64,000 nt of DNA from Streptomyces sp. P9-A4 (GCF_036634195.1 NZ_JAZIFY010000001.1:1994501-2058500), one strand, 5' to 3'; positions 48,039-57,258 are shown, numbered from the stretch's first letter. Translations and numbers: made by a program. Notes: generated by a model from the sequence alone, not told the origin.

Positions 48039-49376
48039 CTAGGCCGCCGTGGCGCGCGGCCCGGCGGACCCTCGGGTGCGCTGCCAGGGGCGGCACAGGG
48101 TGAGGAAGCAGACGGCGGCGAGGACGGCGCAGCTCAGCTGGACGACGGCCATCGGGACGGCGGTGTGCTCGCCCGCGATGCCGACGAGCGGGGAGGCCAC
48201 GGCTCCGATCAGGAAGGAGGTGGTGCCGAGCAGCGCGGAGGCGGAGCCGGCGGCGTGCGGGGTGCGCATCAGGGCCTGGGCGTTGGTGTTCGGCAGGGTC
48301 AGCCCCATCGCGGACATCAGGACGAAGAGTCCGGCGGCGACGGGGACGAGGCCGGTCTCGCCGAAGACGCCGGTGGTCATGAGGGTCAGCGCGAGGGCGG
48401 CGAGCAGGATGACGCCGAGGCCCCAGCCGAGTGCCTTGTCGAGGCTGACGCGTCCGACGAGCAGCTTGCCGTTGATCTGGCCGACGACGACGAGCCCGAC
48501 GGAGTTGACGCCGAAGAGGAGGCTGAAGGTCTGCGGCGAGGCGCCGTAGATCTCCTGGATGACGTACGGCGAGGCGGAGATGTACGCGAAGAGGGCGGCG
48601 AAGGCGAGCCCGCCGGTCAGCGTGTAGCCGGTGAAGACCCGGTCGGCGAGGAGGCCCTTCATGGTGCGCAGGGCCTGGCCGACGCCGCCCTCGTGCCGCC
48701 GCTCGGGCGGCAGCGTCTCGTGGAGGAAGCGGTGGACGACGAGGGTGAGGAGGATGCCGATCACGGTGAGGACGTAGAAGACGCCCCGCCAGTCGGTGAA
48801 CCGCAGGATCTGGCCGCCGATGAGGGGCGCGACGATCGGGGCGACGCCGGAGATCAGCATCAGGGTGGAGAAGAACCGGGCCATCTCGACGCCGTCGTAG
48901 AGGTCGCGGACGACGGCGCGGGCGATGACGATGCCGGCGGCACCCGCGAGGCCCTGGAGCAGCCGGAAGCCGATGAGGAGTTCGGCGGTGGGCGCGAGGG
49001 CGCAGACGGCGGTGGCGAGGACGTACACGATCATGCCGATGAGCAGCGGGCGGCGGCGGCCCCACTTGTCGCTCATGGGGCCGACGACGAGCTGCCCGAG
49101 GGCCATGCCGGTGAGGCAGGCGGTCAGGGTGAGCTGGACGGTGGCGGCGGGGGCGTGCAGCGCGCCGGTGACCTCCGGCAGCGCCGGCAGGTACATGTCC
49201 ATGGAGAGGGGCGGGAGGGCGGTGAGTCCGCCGAGGACGAGGGTGACGAGCAGCCCCGTCCGCCGGGCGGCGGTGACGACGGGGGTAGCGGGGCCATGGG
49301 TGGCGGTGCCACTTTCAAGGGTCCCGGCTCTTTCGGTTATGTGCCCTTGTGTTGTTTTCTGGCCGCTCTCCGGCAT
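48039..49376 (-). CDS. Bcr/CflA-family 12-TM MFS drug exporter
   Basis: A 445-aa proton-coupled exporter. Family signatures: L-S-M-D-M-Y-L-P-A-L-P in helix 1, G-P-M-S-D-K-W-G-R-R-R-P as motif A, and R-L-L-Q-G-L-A-G-A-A-G after helix 3. The N-terminal 35 residues are polar. The ATG at 49376 has GGAG upstream and is preferred to one four codons earlier. The gene starts within about 100 bp of the divergent Gfo/Idh/MocA oxidoreductase. The compound exported is unknown. Confidence 0.9.
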   Translation of the reverse strand: MPESGQKTTQGHITERAGTLESGTATHGPATPVVTAARRTGLLVTLVLGGLTALPPLSMDMYLPALPEVTGALHAPAATVQLTLTACLTGMALGQLVVGPMSDKWGRRRPLLIGMIVYVLATAVCALAPTAELLIGFRLLQGLAGAAGIVIARAVVRDLYDGVEMARFFSTLMLISGVAPIVAPLIGGQILRFTDWRGVFYVLTVIGILLTLVVHRFLHETLPPERRHEGGVGQALRTMKGLLADRVFTGYTLTGGLAFAALFAYISASPYVIQEIYGASPQTFSLLFGVNSVGLVVVGQINGKLLVGRVSLDKALGWGLGVILLAALALTLMTTGVFGETGLVPVAAGLFVLMSAMGLTLPNTNAQALMRTPHAAGSASALLGTTSFLIGAVASPLVGIAGEHTAVPMAVVQLSCAVLAAVCFLTLCRPWQRTRGSAGPRATAA

Positions 49377-49470
49377 CGACAGCTCCATCTCGTTGAATCC
49401 TTGCCTATGCTCTCAGCTCGACCGGACAGGTCGAGACCTCTGTGGGACGGGTGGGGACATGGGTGGGGAC

Positions 49471-50472
49471 ATGACGAAGACGGTGCGCTGGGGAATCCTC
49501 GCCACGGGCGGCATCGCGGAGCGGTTCACGGCGGACCTGCTGACGCTGGAGGACACGGAGGTCGTCGCCGTGGCCTCCCGTACCGAAGCCTCGGCGAAGG
49601 CCTTCGCCGACCGGTTCGGCATACCGAGGGCGTATGGGGACTGGGCCGGGCTCTTCGGCGACGAGGACGTCGACGTCGTCTACGTGGCGACGCCCCACCA
49701 CGCGCACCGGGAGGCGGCGGGCCGCGCCCTGGAGGCGGGCAAGGCCGTCCTCTGCGAGAAGGCCCTCACCCTCAACGCGCGCGAGGCGGGCGAACTCGTC
49801 GGCCTCGCCCGGGACCGCGGCCTCTTCCTGATGGAGGCCATGTGGATGTACTGCAACCCGCTGGTCCTGCGGATCGCGGAGCTGGTGCGCGACGGGGCGA
49901 TCGGCGAGGTCAGGACCGTACAGGCCGATTTCGGGCTCGCCGGCCCGTTCGCCGCGGACCACCGGCTGCGGGACCCGGCCGTGGGCGGCGGGGCGCTGCT
50001 CGACCTCGGCGTGTACCCGGTGTCGTTCGCGCAGCTGCTCCTGGGCGAGCCGGACACCGTCCACGCGCACGCGCTCCTCTCTCCGGAGGGCGTCGACCTG
50101 AACACCGGGATGCTGCTCGGCTGGGACTCGGGAGCGTCGGCGCTGCTGTCCTGCTCGCTCGTCGCGGACACCCCGCTGACGGCCTCGGTGACCGGTTCGC
50201 TCGGCCGCATCGACATCCCGCGCGGCTTCTTCTACCCCGAGCGGTTCACCCTGCGCCGGAACGGCCACGAGCCGGAGGAGTTCGTGTCGGGGAACGACCC
50301 GCACTCCCTCCGGCACGAGGCCACCGAGGTGATGCGCTGCCTGCGGGCGGGCGAGACGGAGTCCCCGCTCGTCCCCCTCGAAGGCTCGCTGGCGGTGATG
50401 CGGACGCTCGACGCGGTACGGGACCGCGTCGGCGTCCGCTATCCGCAGGAGACGGCCGCCGGGCGGGGCTGA
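49471..50472 (+). CDS. Gfo/Idh/MocA-family NAD(P)-dependent oxidoreductase
   Basis: A 333-aa dehydrogenase. The Rossmann part begins [13 protein letters not shown] and includes [14 protein letters not shown]. The signature C-E-K-A-L-T-L-N carries the catalytic Lys. The C-terminal sheet domain has A-M-W-M-Y-C-N-P and [12 protein letters not shown], typical of dihydrodiol/glucose-fructose-oxidoreductase-type members. A direct duplication of GGTGGGGACATG provides two possible ATG starts, 49459 and 49471; the second keeps the usual N terminus. The sugar or diol substrate is unknown. Confidence 0.87.
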   Translation: MTKTVRWGILATGGIAERFTADLLTLEDTEVVAVASRTEASAKAFADRFGIPRAYGDWAGLFGDEDVDVVYVATPHHAHREAAGRALEAGKAVLCEKALTLNAREAGELVGLARDRGLFLMEAMWMYCNPLVLRIAELVRDGAIGEVRTVQADFGLAGPFAADHRLRDPAVGGGALLDLGVYPVSFAQLLLGEPDTVHAHALLSPEGVDLNTGMLLGWDSGASALLSCSLVADTPLTASVTGSLGRIDIPRGFFYPERFTLRRNGHEPEEFVSGNDPHSLRHEATEVMRCLRAGETESPLVPLEGSLAVMRTLDAVRDRVGVRYPQETAAGRG

Positions 50473-50509
50473 GACGCCGGGCGTCCCGCCGAGCGAGGAC
50501 CAGCTGACG

Positions 50510-50556
50510 TGTCCCCGCGAGGCCCCGGTCAGGTGTCCCCGCGAGGCCCGGTCAGG
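50510..50556. repeat. Tandem duplication (24 + 23 bp) on the phoD stop codon
   Basis: Units TGTCCCCGCGAGGCC(C)CGGTCAGG lie at 50510-50533 and 50534-50556. The right-hand copy contains the phoD stop (TCA on the plus strand, 50552-50554) and the left copy repeats it. Confidence 0.8.
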
Positions 50557-52192
50557 CGGGCTTGAGGCCCGGGTCGCCCGCCTCCGTGACGAAGGAGGCG
50601 GCCGTGGTGACCGGGGCGCCCGGGGTCGTCACGTACGGCACCGTACGGAAGTCGGCGCGGGCGCCGTCCTCGCCGAGCGCCACCGTCACATAGCCGCGCC
50701 GCCCGTTGTAGAACTTCAGGTGCGGGTTGGCCTGCGTGAGCCGGTCGTAGTTGGACGGCCGGTCGGAGCCGTTCTTGCCGCTGGTGATCGAGGTGGCGAC
50801 GATCTCGGTGCCGACCGTCCGCGAGGCCGGGTCGCGGAAGTCGGCCTTGATGTCGAGGCCGTAGCCGACGTGGACGTCCCCGGTGAGCACCATCAGATTC
50901 TCGACGCCGGCCGCCTCCGCGCCCGCGAGGACCCGCTGCCGGGAGGCCGGGTAGCCGTCCCAGGAGTCCATGGAGAGCGTGAAGTCGGCGGTGGAGCGGT
51001 CGCGGCGCTCGGCGAACACGACCTGCTGCGGCAGGACGTTCCAGCGGGCCCGCGAGTGCCGCCAGCCGTCGAGCAGCCAGCGCTCCTGGGCGGCGCCGGT
51101 CAGGGTGCGCGAGGGGTCCTCGGACTCGGGGCCCGGGACCTGCCAGCCGTCGCCGTACGCCTGGTCGGAGCGGTACTGGCGGGTGTCGAGGATGTCGAAC
51201 TGGGCGAGCTGCCCGAAGCGCAGACGCCGGTAGAGGCGCATGTCGGGGCCCTCGGGCCGCTGGGGCGCGCGGAGCGGCTGGTGCTCCCAGTAGGCGCGGT
51301 AGGCGGCGGCCCGGCGGAGCAGGAACTCCTCCGGCGGGACGCCGTTCTCGGGGGTGTCGCCCGCGTAGTTGTTCTCGGTCTCGTGGTCGTCCCAGGTGAC
51401 GACGAAGGGGTGGGCGGCGTGCGCGGCGCGCAGGTCGGGGTCGGACTTGTAGAGCGCGTAGCGGAGCCGGTAGTCGTCCAGGGTGAGCGTCTCGCGGTTG
51501 AAGACGGCCGGGAGGGTGCGGTCGGTGTAGGCGCGGGCGCCGCCGGTGGCGTTCACGGCGTACTCGTACAGGTAGTCGCCGAGGTGGAAGACGACGTCGA
51601 CGTCCTCGTCCGCGAGGTGGCGGTAGGCCGTGAAGTACCCGTCGTGGTACGCCTGGCAGGAGACGGCGGCGAGCTTGAGGGCCGAGTTGCGGGCCCAGGG
51701 GGCGGGCGCGGTGCGGGTGCGGCCGACGGGGCTCGTCCAGTCCCCGACGCGGAAGCGGTAGAAGAACTCGCGGTCGGGGTCCAGGTGCTCGACCTCGACG
51801 TGGACGGAGTGCCGGAACTCCGGGTGCGCGGTGGCACGGCCGCGCCGGACGGTCCGGGTGAAGCGCTCGTCGCGGGCGAGCTCCCAGTGCACGGAGAGCC
51901 GGGCGGCCGGCAGTCCGCCGTCGGGCTCGAAGGGGCGGGGCGCGAGCCGCGTCCAGAGGAGGACGGAGCCGGGCAGCGGGTCGCCGGACGCCACCCCCAG
52001 GGTGAACGGGTCCTCGGTGACGCGCCGGCCGTCCAGCTCGGCGGCGGCCGCGGCGCCCGCCGTGGGCAACTGGGTGGCGAAGGCGAGCGCGGCGGCGGCC
52101 CCGGTGACAGTGAGGAACCGGCGCCGGTCGACATGGCGTGCTGCGGCGCGGAGTTCCTCGGAGTGCGCGGATGCGTCGTGTACGTGGTTCAT
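50552..52192 (-). CDS. phoD: Tat-exported PhoD-family alkaline phosphatase
   Basis: A 546-aa secreted phosphodiesterase/alkaline phosphatase. The twin-arginine signal [12 protein letters not shown] (near residue 23) is followed by a hydrophobic Ala-rich stretch ending A-G-A-A-A-A-A-E. A PhoD N-terminal domain comes next ([20 protein letters not shown]). The metallophosphatase core has [26 protein letters not shown] and L-T-G-D-V-H-V-G. These bind Ca/Fe and let the cell use phosphate esters. A hairpin covering the ribosome-binding site suggests translational control. Confidence 0.93.
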   Translation of the reverse strand: MNHVHDASAHSEELRAAARHVDRRRFLTVTGAAAALAFATQLPTAGAAAAAELDGRRVTEDPFTLGVASGDPLPGSVLLWTRLAPRPFEPDGGLPAARLSVHWELARDERFTRTVRRGRATAHPEFRHSVHVEVEHLDPDREFFYRFRVGDWTSPVGRTRTAPAPWARNSALKLAAVSCQAYHDGYFTAYRHLADEDVDVVFHLGDYLYEYAVNATGGARAYTDRTLPAVFNRETLTLDDYRLRYALYKSDPDLRAAHAAHPFVVTWDDHETENNYAGDTPENGVPPEEFLLRRAAAYRAYWEHQPLRAPQRPEGPDMRLYRRLRFGQLAQFDILDTRQYRSDQAYGDGWQVPGPESEDPSRTLTGAAQERWLLDGWRHSRARWNVLPQQVVFAERRDRSTADFTLSMDSWDGYPASRQRVLAGAEAAGVENLMVLTGDVHVGYGLDIKADFRDPASRTVGTEIVATSITSGKNGSDRPSNYDRLTQANPHLKFYNGRRGYVTVALGEDGARADFRTVPYVTTPGAPVTTAASFVTEAGDPGLKPA

Positions 52193-52239
52193 GTGCCCCT
52201 CCCCAGACGGATGCTGTCCCTCCGTCATTCGAGGGGCAC
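52193..52239 (-). promoter_or_regulatory. Nested hairpin sequestering the phoD ribosome-binding site
   Basis: Read on the minus strand, GTGCCCCTC (52239-52231) is exactly complementary to GAGGGGCAC (52201-52193), which is the Shine-Dalgarno immediately before the ATG. Inside the loop a second perfect 6-bp stem forms between GACGGA (52226-52221) and TCCGTC (52211-52206). Folding would hide the ribosome-binding site. Confidence 0.6.
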
Positions 52240-52327
52240 GGGACGACGTCCCCGGGGCGGGTACGGAACATCCACGTGTCGGAATGATGAGTTCATGGGG
52301 CACACGTCTGGCGTACGCTGCGCGCCC

Positions 52328-53071
52328 ATGAGCATCGCAGTGGTGACGGGAGCGGGATCGGGCATCGGCCGGAGCGTGGCGCTGGCCCTGGCGGCGGCCG
52401 GCTGGTCGGTGGCCCTGGCGGGCCGCAGGGCGGCGGCGTTGGAGGAGACGGCGGCGGCCGCCCCGGCCGGGGACTTCCTGGCCGTCCCGACGGACGTGAC
52501 GTCGGCGGAGGAGGTCACGGCCCTCTTCACGGCGGTACGGGACCACTACGGCCGGGTGGACCTGCTCTTCAACAACGCCGGTACGTTCGCGGGCGGCGGC
52601 GTCCCCGTCGAGGACCTGGACCCCGACACCTGGCGCGCGGTCGTCGACGTCAACCTGACGGGCGCGTTCCTCTGCGCCCAGGCGGCCTTCCGGACCATGA
52701 AGGAACAGGACCCGCAGGGCGGCCGGATCATCAACAACGGCTCGGTCTCGGCGCATGTCCCGCGCCCGCACTCGATCGCGTACACGGCGACGAAGCACGC
52801 GATGACGGGCCTCACGAAGTCCCTGTCGCTCGACGGCCGCCCGTACCGGATCGCCTGCGGCCAGCTGGACATCGGCAACGCGGCGACGGAGATGACGGCC
52901 CGCATGCAGACGGGCATCCTCCAGGCCAACGGACAACTGGCGGCGGAACCGGTGATGGACGCGGCGGACGTGGCGGCGACGGTGGTGCACATGGCGGCAC
53001 TGCCGCTGGAGGCGAACGTGCAGTTCGCGACGGTGATGGCGACGGGGATGCCGTACATCGGCCGGGGGTAG
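52328..53071 (+). CDS. Short-chain dehydrogenase/reductase
   Basis: A 247-aa classical SDR. Visible: cofactor motif [10 protein letters not shown] near the start, L-A-G-R-R after strand 2 (NADP-type), N-N-A-G at about residue 84, and the catalytic Ser in I-N-N-G-S-V-S-A. The Tyr/Lys of the active site are in I-A-Y-T-A-T-K-H-A (Tyr near 155). Substrate is unknown. It is divergent from phoD; the ATG at 52328 is at the right place for the Rossmann start. Confidence 0.9.
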   Translation: MSIAVVTGAGSGIGRSVALALAAAGWSVALAGRRAAALEETAAAAPAGDFLAVPTDVTSAEEVTALFTAVRDHYGRVDLLFNNAGTFAGGGVPVEDLDPDTWRAVVDVNLTGAFLCAQAAFRTMKEQDPQGGRIINNGSVSAHVPRPHSIAYTATKHAMTGLTKSLSLDGRPYRIACGQLDIGNAATEMTARMQTGILQANGQLAAEPVMDAADVAATVVHMAALPLEANVQFATVMATGMPYIGRG

Positions 53072-53191
53072 GGACGCCGGCCGATGCTTGACGGGGCGGC
53101 GGTCGGTGCTGCTCGCGGCAGCGGGGGCGGGGGCGGGCCGGCCGGTCGACGACGGGGTCGGGCCTGCCGGCCGATCGGGGGCACGGTCGGG

Positions 53192-53211
53192 CCCCCCGGC
53201 CGGCCGGGGGG
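53192..53211. terminator. Self-complementary 20-bp terminator between convergent genes
   Basis: CCCCCCGGCC (53192-53201) is directly followed by its reverse complement (53202-53211). It lies between the SDR and NTF2-like genes, in a 170-bp G+C-rich stretch with other CGGCCG repeats and no gene. Confidence 0.55.
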
Positions 53212-53243
53212 CGCGGAGCCACGCCCGGCCTTCGGCCACGGGG

Positions 53244-53567
53244 TCAGGCCTGCCCGGTCTCGAAGCGGGTGACCTTGCCGCCGTCGACGGCGAACCGCCA
53301 CGCGGTGCGCATCTCGCCCCAGGTGTCGTTGCGGTAGCGGGCGACGAGCGCGAGCCCGCCGTCCGCCTCCGACTCGACGTCCATGTGCCCGCGCGAGGCG
53401 AACACCTCGCGGTCGAGCCACTGCCGCAGATCGCGGTCGGAGCCGTCGTCGGACATGGTCGCGCCGGGACCGAGGGCCTCGAAGAGGGCGGCCTCGTCAC
53501 CGGCGTTGAGGGCGGCGACGAAGGCGCGCACGGCAGGGTCGCTGAGCTGCTTCACGGGAAGGGTCAT
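53244..53567 (-). CDS. SnoaL/NTF2-like small protein
   Basis: A 107-aa protein of the NTF2-like superfamily (nuclear-transport-factor/SnoaL fold). The N-terminal helices P-A-V-R-A-F-V-A-A-L-N-A-G-D-E-A-A-L-F-E are followed by D-D-G-S-D-R-D-L-R-Q-W-L-D-R-E-V-F and beta strands (A-L-V-A-R-Y-R-N; T-A-W-R-F-A-V-D-G-G-K-V-T-R-F). Polyketide cyclase, isomerase or ligand-binding roles all occur in the family, so no function is assigned. The start at 53567 fits the fold; the gene is convergent with the SDR. Confidence 0.8.
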   Translation of the reverse strand: MTLPVKQLSDPAVRAFVAALNAGDEAALFEALGPGATMSDDGSDRDLRQWLDREVFASRGHMDVESEADGGLALVARYRNDTWGEMRTAWRFAVDGGKVTRFETGQA

Positions 53568-53738
53568 GCCCCACCGGTACACCGCGTGCGGCCCCGCCCC
53601 GGGGAACGGGGCCGCACGGATGCCACCTATCGACGCAAGGACTCGGCCACCTGGGCCAGCGGCCCGGCCGACTCCCGCGTCGGCGCGAGGGCCCGCTCGT
53701 GGACCGGCTCGCGTGCGCCGACGGCGCCCGGTGCCCGG

Positions 53739-54971
53739 TCAGGACCAGTCGCAGGCCTTGCCGTCGTTGTCGCGGTCGAGGCCCGAGCGGTAGCCGGGCT
53801 GGCCTCGGTAGATCGGGGCCCTGCCGGCGGCGCGGACGGCGTCGCAGTTCTTGTAGTACGCCGAACCGCCGCCGGATCCTCCCGAACCGCTCCCGCTCCC
53901 GCTGCCACTGCCGCTCCCGGACCCGCTGCCGGACCCGCTTCCGGTGCCGGTTCCGTGGCGGTCCGGGTCCGGATCCGGGTTCAGGTGGGCGTATTCCTCG
54001 CTCGGGCAGGAGAGACCGGGGCGGGCCAGGGAGAGGCGTACGGTCACGTACGCGGGACGCTCCACGTCCTCGCCCGCCTCCGGGTCCTGGAAGCAGATCC
54101 GCCAGTCCTCATGACGGGCCGCCAGGTCCACGTCCGTGTACACGGAGGCGCCCCGGAACTCCGTGAAGCCCACCGCGCGCAGCTCCGCCGACCCCTTGGC
54201 GAAGGTCTTGCCGACCACGTCCGGCACCTTGGGGAACACCACGGCCACGCCGTCCCGCGCGGGGCAGGGGCTGCTCTTCTCGACCACGGCGAACTCGATC
54301 CTGCTCCGCCGCCCCTTTTCGGCCGTCACCGTCTCCCCCGCCGCCGGCTCCTGGAAGCAGACCTTCCAGTTGCCGTCCACGAGCTGCGTCTTGTCGTCCT
54401 CGGTCGCGTCGTGCGACCGCGTCCGGAACCCGGCCTCGTACGCCGCGCGCGACGCCGTCTCCAGGTTCTGCCCGGAGTAGTCGTCGACGACCCGCCGCAC
54501 GGTGGGGGTCGGGGTCGGCGTGGGCGGGGTGTACGGCGCGAAGCCCGTCGGGAACTCCCCGGCCGGCTTCGCGTCGGCGACCGCGGGCTTGTCCGCCGGC
54601 GGATCACTGGTGCCCACGGCCACGAACCAGACGCCCGACAGCACGGTGGCGAGCACCTTCCGGCCCGGCGACCACCGGGTCCGCCAGGCGAGCACGATGC
54701 CGACCGGCGGCATCAGGAACAGACAGAAGATGACGAACCCGGGCTGCCGCCACCACCGCTCGCCGCCGGACCCGGCGGATCCGGCCGAGCCCCCCGGTCC
54801 AGCCGGACCAGCCGGTCCCCCCGGCCCCGCCGCCGCCCCGCCGTCCTTGCTCAGCGAAACCCCCGGCGGTTCGCCGGACGACACCCCGTCAGGAGCCCGG
54901 TCCCGGGCCCCGCCCCGAGCCCCACTCGCATCTCCGCCACGACCTCTGCCACCGTCCCGATCCTGCTCCAC
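53739..54971 (-). CDS. Membrane protein with two PASTA-like domains, Gly-Ser linker and C-terminal excalibur domain
   Basis: A 410-aa envelope protein. Order: a disordered Gly/Pro/Ala/Ser-rich head of about 70 residues; two hydrophobic segments (W-R-Q-P-G-F-V-I-F-C-L-F-L-M-P-P and V-L-A-T-V-L-S-G-V-W-F-V-A-V); and a Pro-Thr-rich stalk. Two PASTA-like units follow (S-G-Q-N-L-E-T-A-S-R-A-A-Y-E-A-G-F and V-P-D-V-V-G-K-T-F-A-K-G-S-A-E-L-R-A-V-G-F), each ending in a Cys-containing W-x-(V/I)-C-F-Q-(E/D)-P motif. A Gly-Ser run and an excalibur calcium-binding domain (Y-Y-K-N-C-D-A-V-R-A-A, D-R-D-N-D-G-K-A-C) close it. It probably binds cell wall and calcium outside the cell. Start is GTG at 54971. 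Confidence 0.8.
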   Translation of the reverse strand: MEQDRDGGRGRGGDASGARGGARDRAPDGVSSGEPPGVSLSKDGGAAAGPGGPAGPAGPGGSAGSAGSGGERWWRQPGFVIFCLFLMPPVGIVLAWRTRWSPGRKVLATVLSGVWFVAVGTSDPPADKPAVADAKPAGEFPTGFAPYTPPTPTPTPTVRRVVDDYSGQNLETASRAAYEAGFRTRSHDATEDDKTQLVDGNWKVCFQEPAAGETVTAEKGRRSRIEFAVVEKSSPCPARDGVAVVFPKVPDVVGKTFAKGSAELRAVGFTEFRGASVYTDVDLAARHEDWRICFQDPEAGEDVERPAYVTVRLSLARPGLSCPSEEYAHLNPDPDPDRHGTGTGSGSGSGSGSGSGSGSGSGSGGSGGGSAYYKNCDAVRAAGRAPIYRGQPGYRSGLDRDNDGKACDWS

Positions 54972-55107
54972 GACGCGCGGAACCTTCCCCTCCCTGACGA
55001 CATCTCAGCGCCACACAGCCTATGACCTGCGTGTTCACCGCCCTCGCGCAGGGCCGTCCGGGCAGGCTCGGGTATCTGCCGCACCCGCACCCAGCCAAGG
55101 AGGAGCG

Positions 55108-55542
55108 ATGCCGAACGCCGGCAAGGCCGTCAAGCTGTACGCGAAGGGCGCCCCGGTCGGGGTCGAGGACGGAGCCGTGGTCGGCTTCCTCGTCGAACCG
55201 GCGAGGGCGGCGGAATGGCTGGTCACCCGGGAGGACCAGGGCTTCCGCCTGACCGCGAAGGGCACGGAGGACACCATCGTCGCGGAGGGCACGGACCGCG
55301 CCCCGGCGGTCGTACGCCCCGACGACTCCCCCGCCTCCGTCTGGCGCCTCCAGCGCGTGGACGCGGACGGCGCCACCACGGTCACCTCGCTCGCGGACCT
55401 CCGGGACGGGACGTATCTGATCGACCGGAACGGCCTGGCCCTGGGCCGTGACCTGTTCGAGGACCGCTCGCTGCTCCCGAAGCGCGTCTTCGTCCGTACG
55501 GACGACCGCGAGCCCTTCTGGAGGATCGAGATCATCGACTGA
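55108..55542 (+). CDS. Small beta-rich protein, possibly MEROPS I66-type serine protease inhibitor fold
   Basis: A 144-aa soluble protein has an excellent AAGGAGGAG ribosome-binding site. Segments suggest a beta-trefoil: A-E-W-L-V-T-R-E-D-Q-G-F-R-L-T-A, S-V-W-R-L-Q-R-V-D-A-D-G and D-G-T-Y-L-I-D-R-N-G-L-A-L-G-R-D-L. It has no signal peptide and no Cys. The trefoil-like pattern, with D-G-T-Y-L-I, reminds me of proteins annotated as I66-family inhibitors, but I cannot confirm it; the function is unproven. Confidence 0.7.
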   Translation: MPNAGKAVKLYAKGAPVGVEDGAVVGFLVEPARAAEWLVTREDQGFRLTAKGTEDTIVAEGTDRAPAVVRPDDSPASVWRLQRVDADGATTVTSLADLRDGTYLIDRNGLALGRDLFEDRSLLPKRVFVRTDDREPFWRIEIID

Positions 55543-55568
55543 CCACGGCCCCGACGGAGCCACCCGCG

Positions 55569-56030
55569 TCAGTCGAGGCAGAACTCGTTGCCCTCGGGGT
55601 CGGTCATCACGATGAACCCCGCGCTCAGCGGAGGCTCGGGCTCGAACCGCCGCATCCGAGCGGCGCCCAGCGCGACGAGCCGCTCGCACTCGGCCTCCAG
55701 GGCCGCCATCCGCTCCTCGCCGGCCAGTCCGGGAGCCGCCCGGACGTCGAGGTGGACCCGGTTCTTGGCGACCTTGTCCTCCGGCACCTGCTGGAAGAAG
55801 ACGCGCGGCCCGTTCCCTTCGGGGTCCTCGATGGCCGACTTCGAGTTGCGCTGCTCCTCGGGTACGCCGATCCGTGCGAGGAAGTCGTCCCAGGCGGCCA
55901 ACGGGTCGGCGCCCTCGGGCAGTTCGACCCCGGGCGGTCCGGGATGGACGTACCCGAGGGCGTCTCGCCAGAAGGAGGACAGGGCGCGCGGGTCGTGGGC
56001 GTCGAAGGTGACCTGGAAGTGACGGCTCAT
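55569..56030 (-). CDS. VOC-family (glyoxalase-like) protein
   Basis: A 153-aa single VOC module with the form used by glyoxalase-like domain proteins in actinobacteria: F-Q-V-T-F-D-A-H-D-P-R-A-L-S-S-F-W, then N-R-V-H-L-D-V-R in the second half, and the terminal V-M-T-D-P-E-G-N-E-F-C-L-D. The His and Glu at these sites could bind metal. The ATG at 56030 has GGAGCACCCCG upstream. Substrate is unknown. Confidence 0.85.
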   Translation of the reverse strand: MSRHFQVTFDAHDPRALSSFWRDALGYVHPGPPGVELPEGADPLAAWDDFLARIGVPEEQRNSKSAIEDPEGNGPRVFFQQVPEDKVAKNRVHLDVRAAPGLAGEERMAALEAECERLVALGAARMRRFEPEPPLSAGFIVMTDPEGNEFCLD

Positions 56031-56231
56031 CGGGGTGCTCCGTTCGTGGCGGTCGTTACGGGTGAGGGGGCGGAGACCAGAGGCGGCGCCTCCGCCCATG
56101 GGCCCACCCTGACACCGAAAGAGGTCAGATCCTGTCCGCCATGGCCGCCGCCTCGACCCTCGCCGGCCTCCCGGACCGCTCCGTCCGAATGACGCCAGCG
56201 CGGGGACCGGCGCGGACGCGACGCTGGCCGT

Positions 56232-56768
56232 ATGAGCACCGAAGCGACGGCCACCGTCCACCCCACCGCCTACACGGCCCGCCCCATCGCTCCCACGACC
56301 CTCGCCCAGCTGCGGGTCACCGACGACGCCGGCCGGCCCTGTGCGCCGTACGCCGACACCGAGGGCGGCGCGCCACTGCGCTGCTGCCTGCGCCTTTCGG
56401 CCCCCGGCGAGCGGATCGCACTCGTCTCGTACGCGCCGCTGCGGCGCTGGGCGACCGAGACGGGGGCGGAGCCGGGCGCCTACGACGAGCAGGGCCCGGT
56501 CTTCGTCCACGCCGAGGAGTGCGGCGGCCCGGCCCCCTCGGAGACGTACCCCTTCGCCCGCGCGGGCGCGCTGCGCACCCTCCGCCGCTACGACGCGGCG
56601 GGCCGGATCGCCGGAGGCCGCCTCCTGGAAATCCCGGAAGCCACCACACAGGGCTTCGACGAAGCCCTCACGGAAGCCTTCACCGACCCGACGGTCTGCC
56701 TGGTACACATCCGCGCCGTCGAATACGGCTGCTTCCACTTCGAGGTCCGCCGCCCCTCACGGGCGTAG
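56232..56768 (+). CDS. DUF1203 domain-containing protein
   Basis: A 178-aa soluble protein. DUF1203 features: an N-terminal strand with L-R-C-C-L-R near residue 52, I-A-L-V-S-Y-A-P-L, Q-G-P-V-F-V-H-A-E-E-C-G-G with a conserved His/Cys pair, and a C-terminal R-A-V-E-Y-G-C-F-H-F-E. The several Cys and His may form a metal or redox site. Function is unknown. It ends about 75 bp before the 3' end of rnpB. Confidence 0.85.
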   Translation: MSTEATATVHPTAYTARPIAPTTLAQLRVTDDAGRPCAPYADTEGGAPLRCCLRLSAPGERIALVSYAPLRRWATETGAEPGAYDEQGPVFVHAEECGGPAPSETYPFARAGALRTLRRYDAAGRIAGGRLLEIPEATTQGFDEALTEAFTDPTVCLVHIRAVEYGCFHFEVRRPSRA

Positions 56769-56844
56769 TTCCCTGAGCATGACCGCGGAAGGGGCCTCCG
56801 ACGCAGGTCAGAGACCCTTTCCGAGGCAAAGCCCCAGGTGGGGG

Positions 56845-57248
56845 CAGACGAGTCGGGCTGTACGCCGGGTTCTGTGCCCCGGGACCTCGCGGTCGTCGGG
56901 GCGACGGCCATCCATCTAGGACCGGCGTTGCCGCCGGCCTCCTGCGGTCTACCCGCGGACTCGGGCGAGCAGCCCTCGAACATCCGCGCAGGGACACCGG
57001 GGTGTCCCCTCTTGACCTTGCTCCGAGTGGGGTTTACCTAGCCGCCTGAGTCACCTCAGGCGCTGGTGGTCTCTTACACCACCGTTTCACCCTTACCGGG
57101 GACCGAAGTCCCCGGCGGTCTGTTTTCTGTGGCACTGTCCCGCGGGTCACCCCGGGTGGCCGTTAGCCACCACCCTGCTCTGTGGAGCCCGGACGTTCCT
57201 CGGGAAGATCCGAGGATCTCCACGCGGCCGTCCGCCCGGCTCGTCTGC
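56845..57248 (-). ncRNA. rnpB: RNase P RNA (bacterial class A)
   Basis: This is the catalytic RNA that trims 5' leaders from tRNA precursors. On the minus strand it begins GCAGACGAGCCGGGC and ends GCCCGACTCGTCTGC, giving the long P1 closing helix. Near the 5' end is the GAGGAACGUCCGGGCUCCAC-like block (P4 5' strand region), followed by the ACAGAAAACAGACCGCC-like segment and, at the 3' end, the CGGCGTACAGCC block before P1. Length about 404 nt is right for high-G+C bacteria. Exact ends are inferred from P1 pairing. Open frames over this stretch are not real genes. Confidence 0.95.
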
Positions 57249-57258
57249 CGTGCCGACC

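Noticed and set aside
52187..52302. Possible PHO boxes (GTTCATG repeats) near phoD
   Set aside because: Two GTTCAT copies are 100 bp apart, on the wrong strand and one overlaps the start codon; the 11-nt direct-repeat structure of a PHO box is absent.
56840..57250. Small open frames across 56.8-57.3 kb
   Set aside because: The stretch is RNase P RNA on the minus strand, with closing P1 helix and conserved core.
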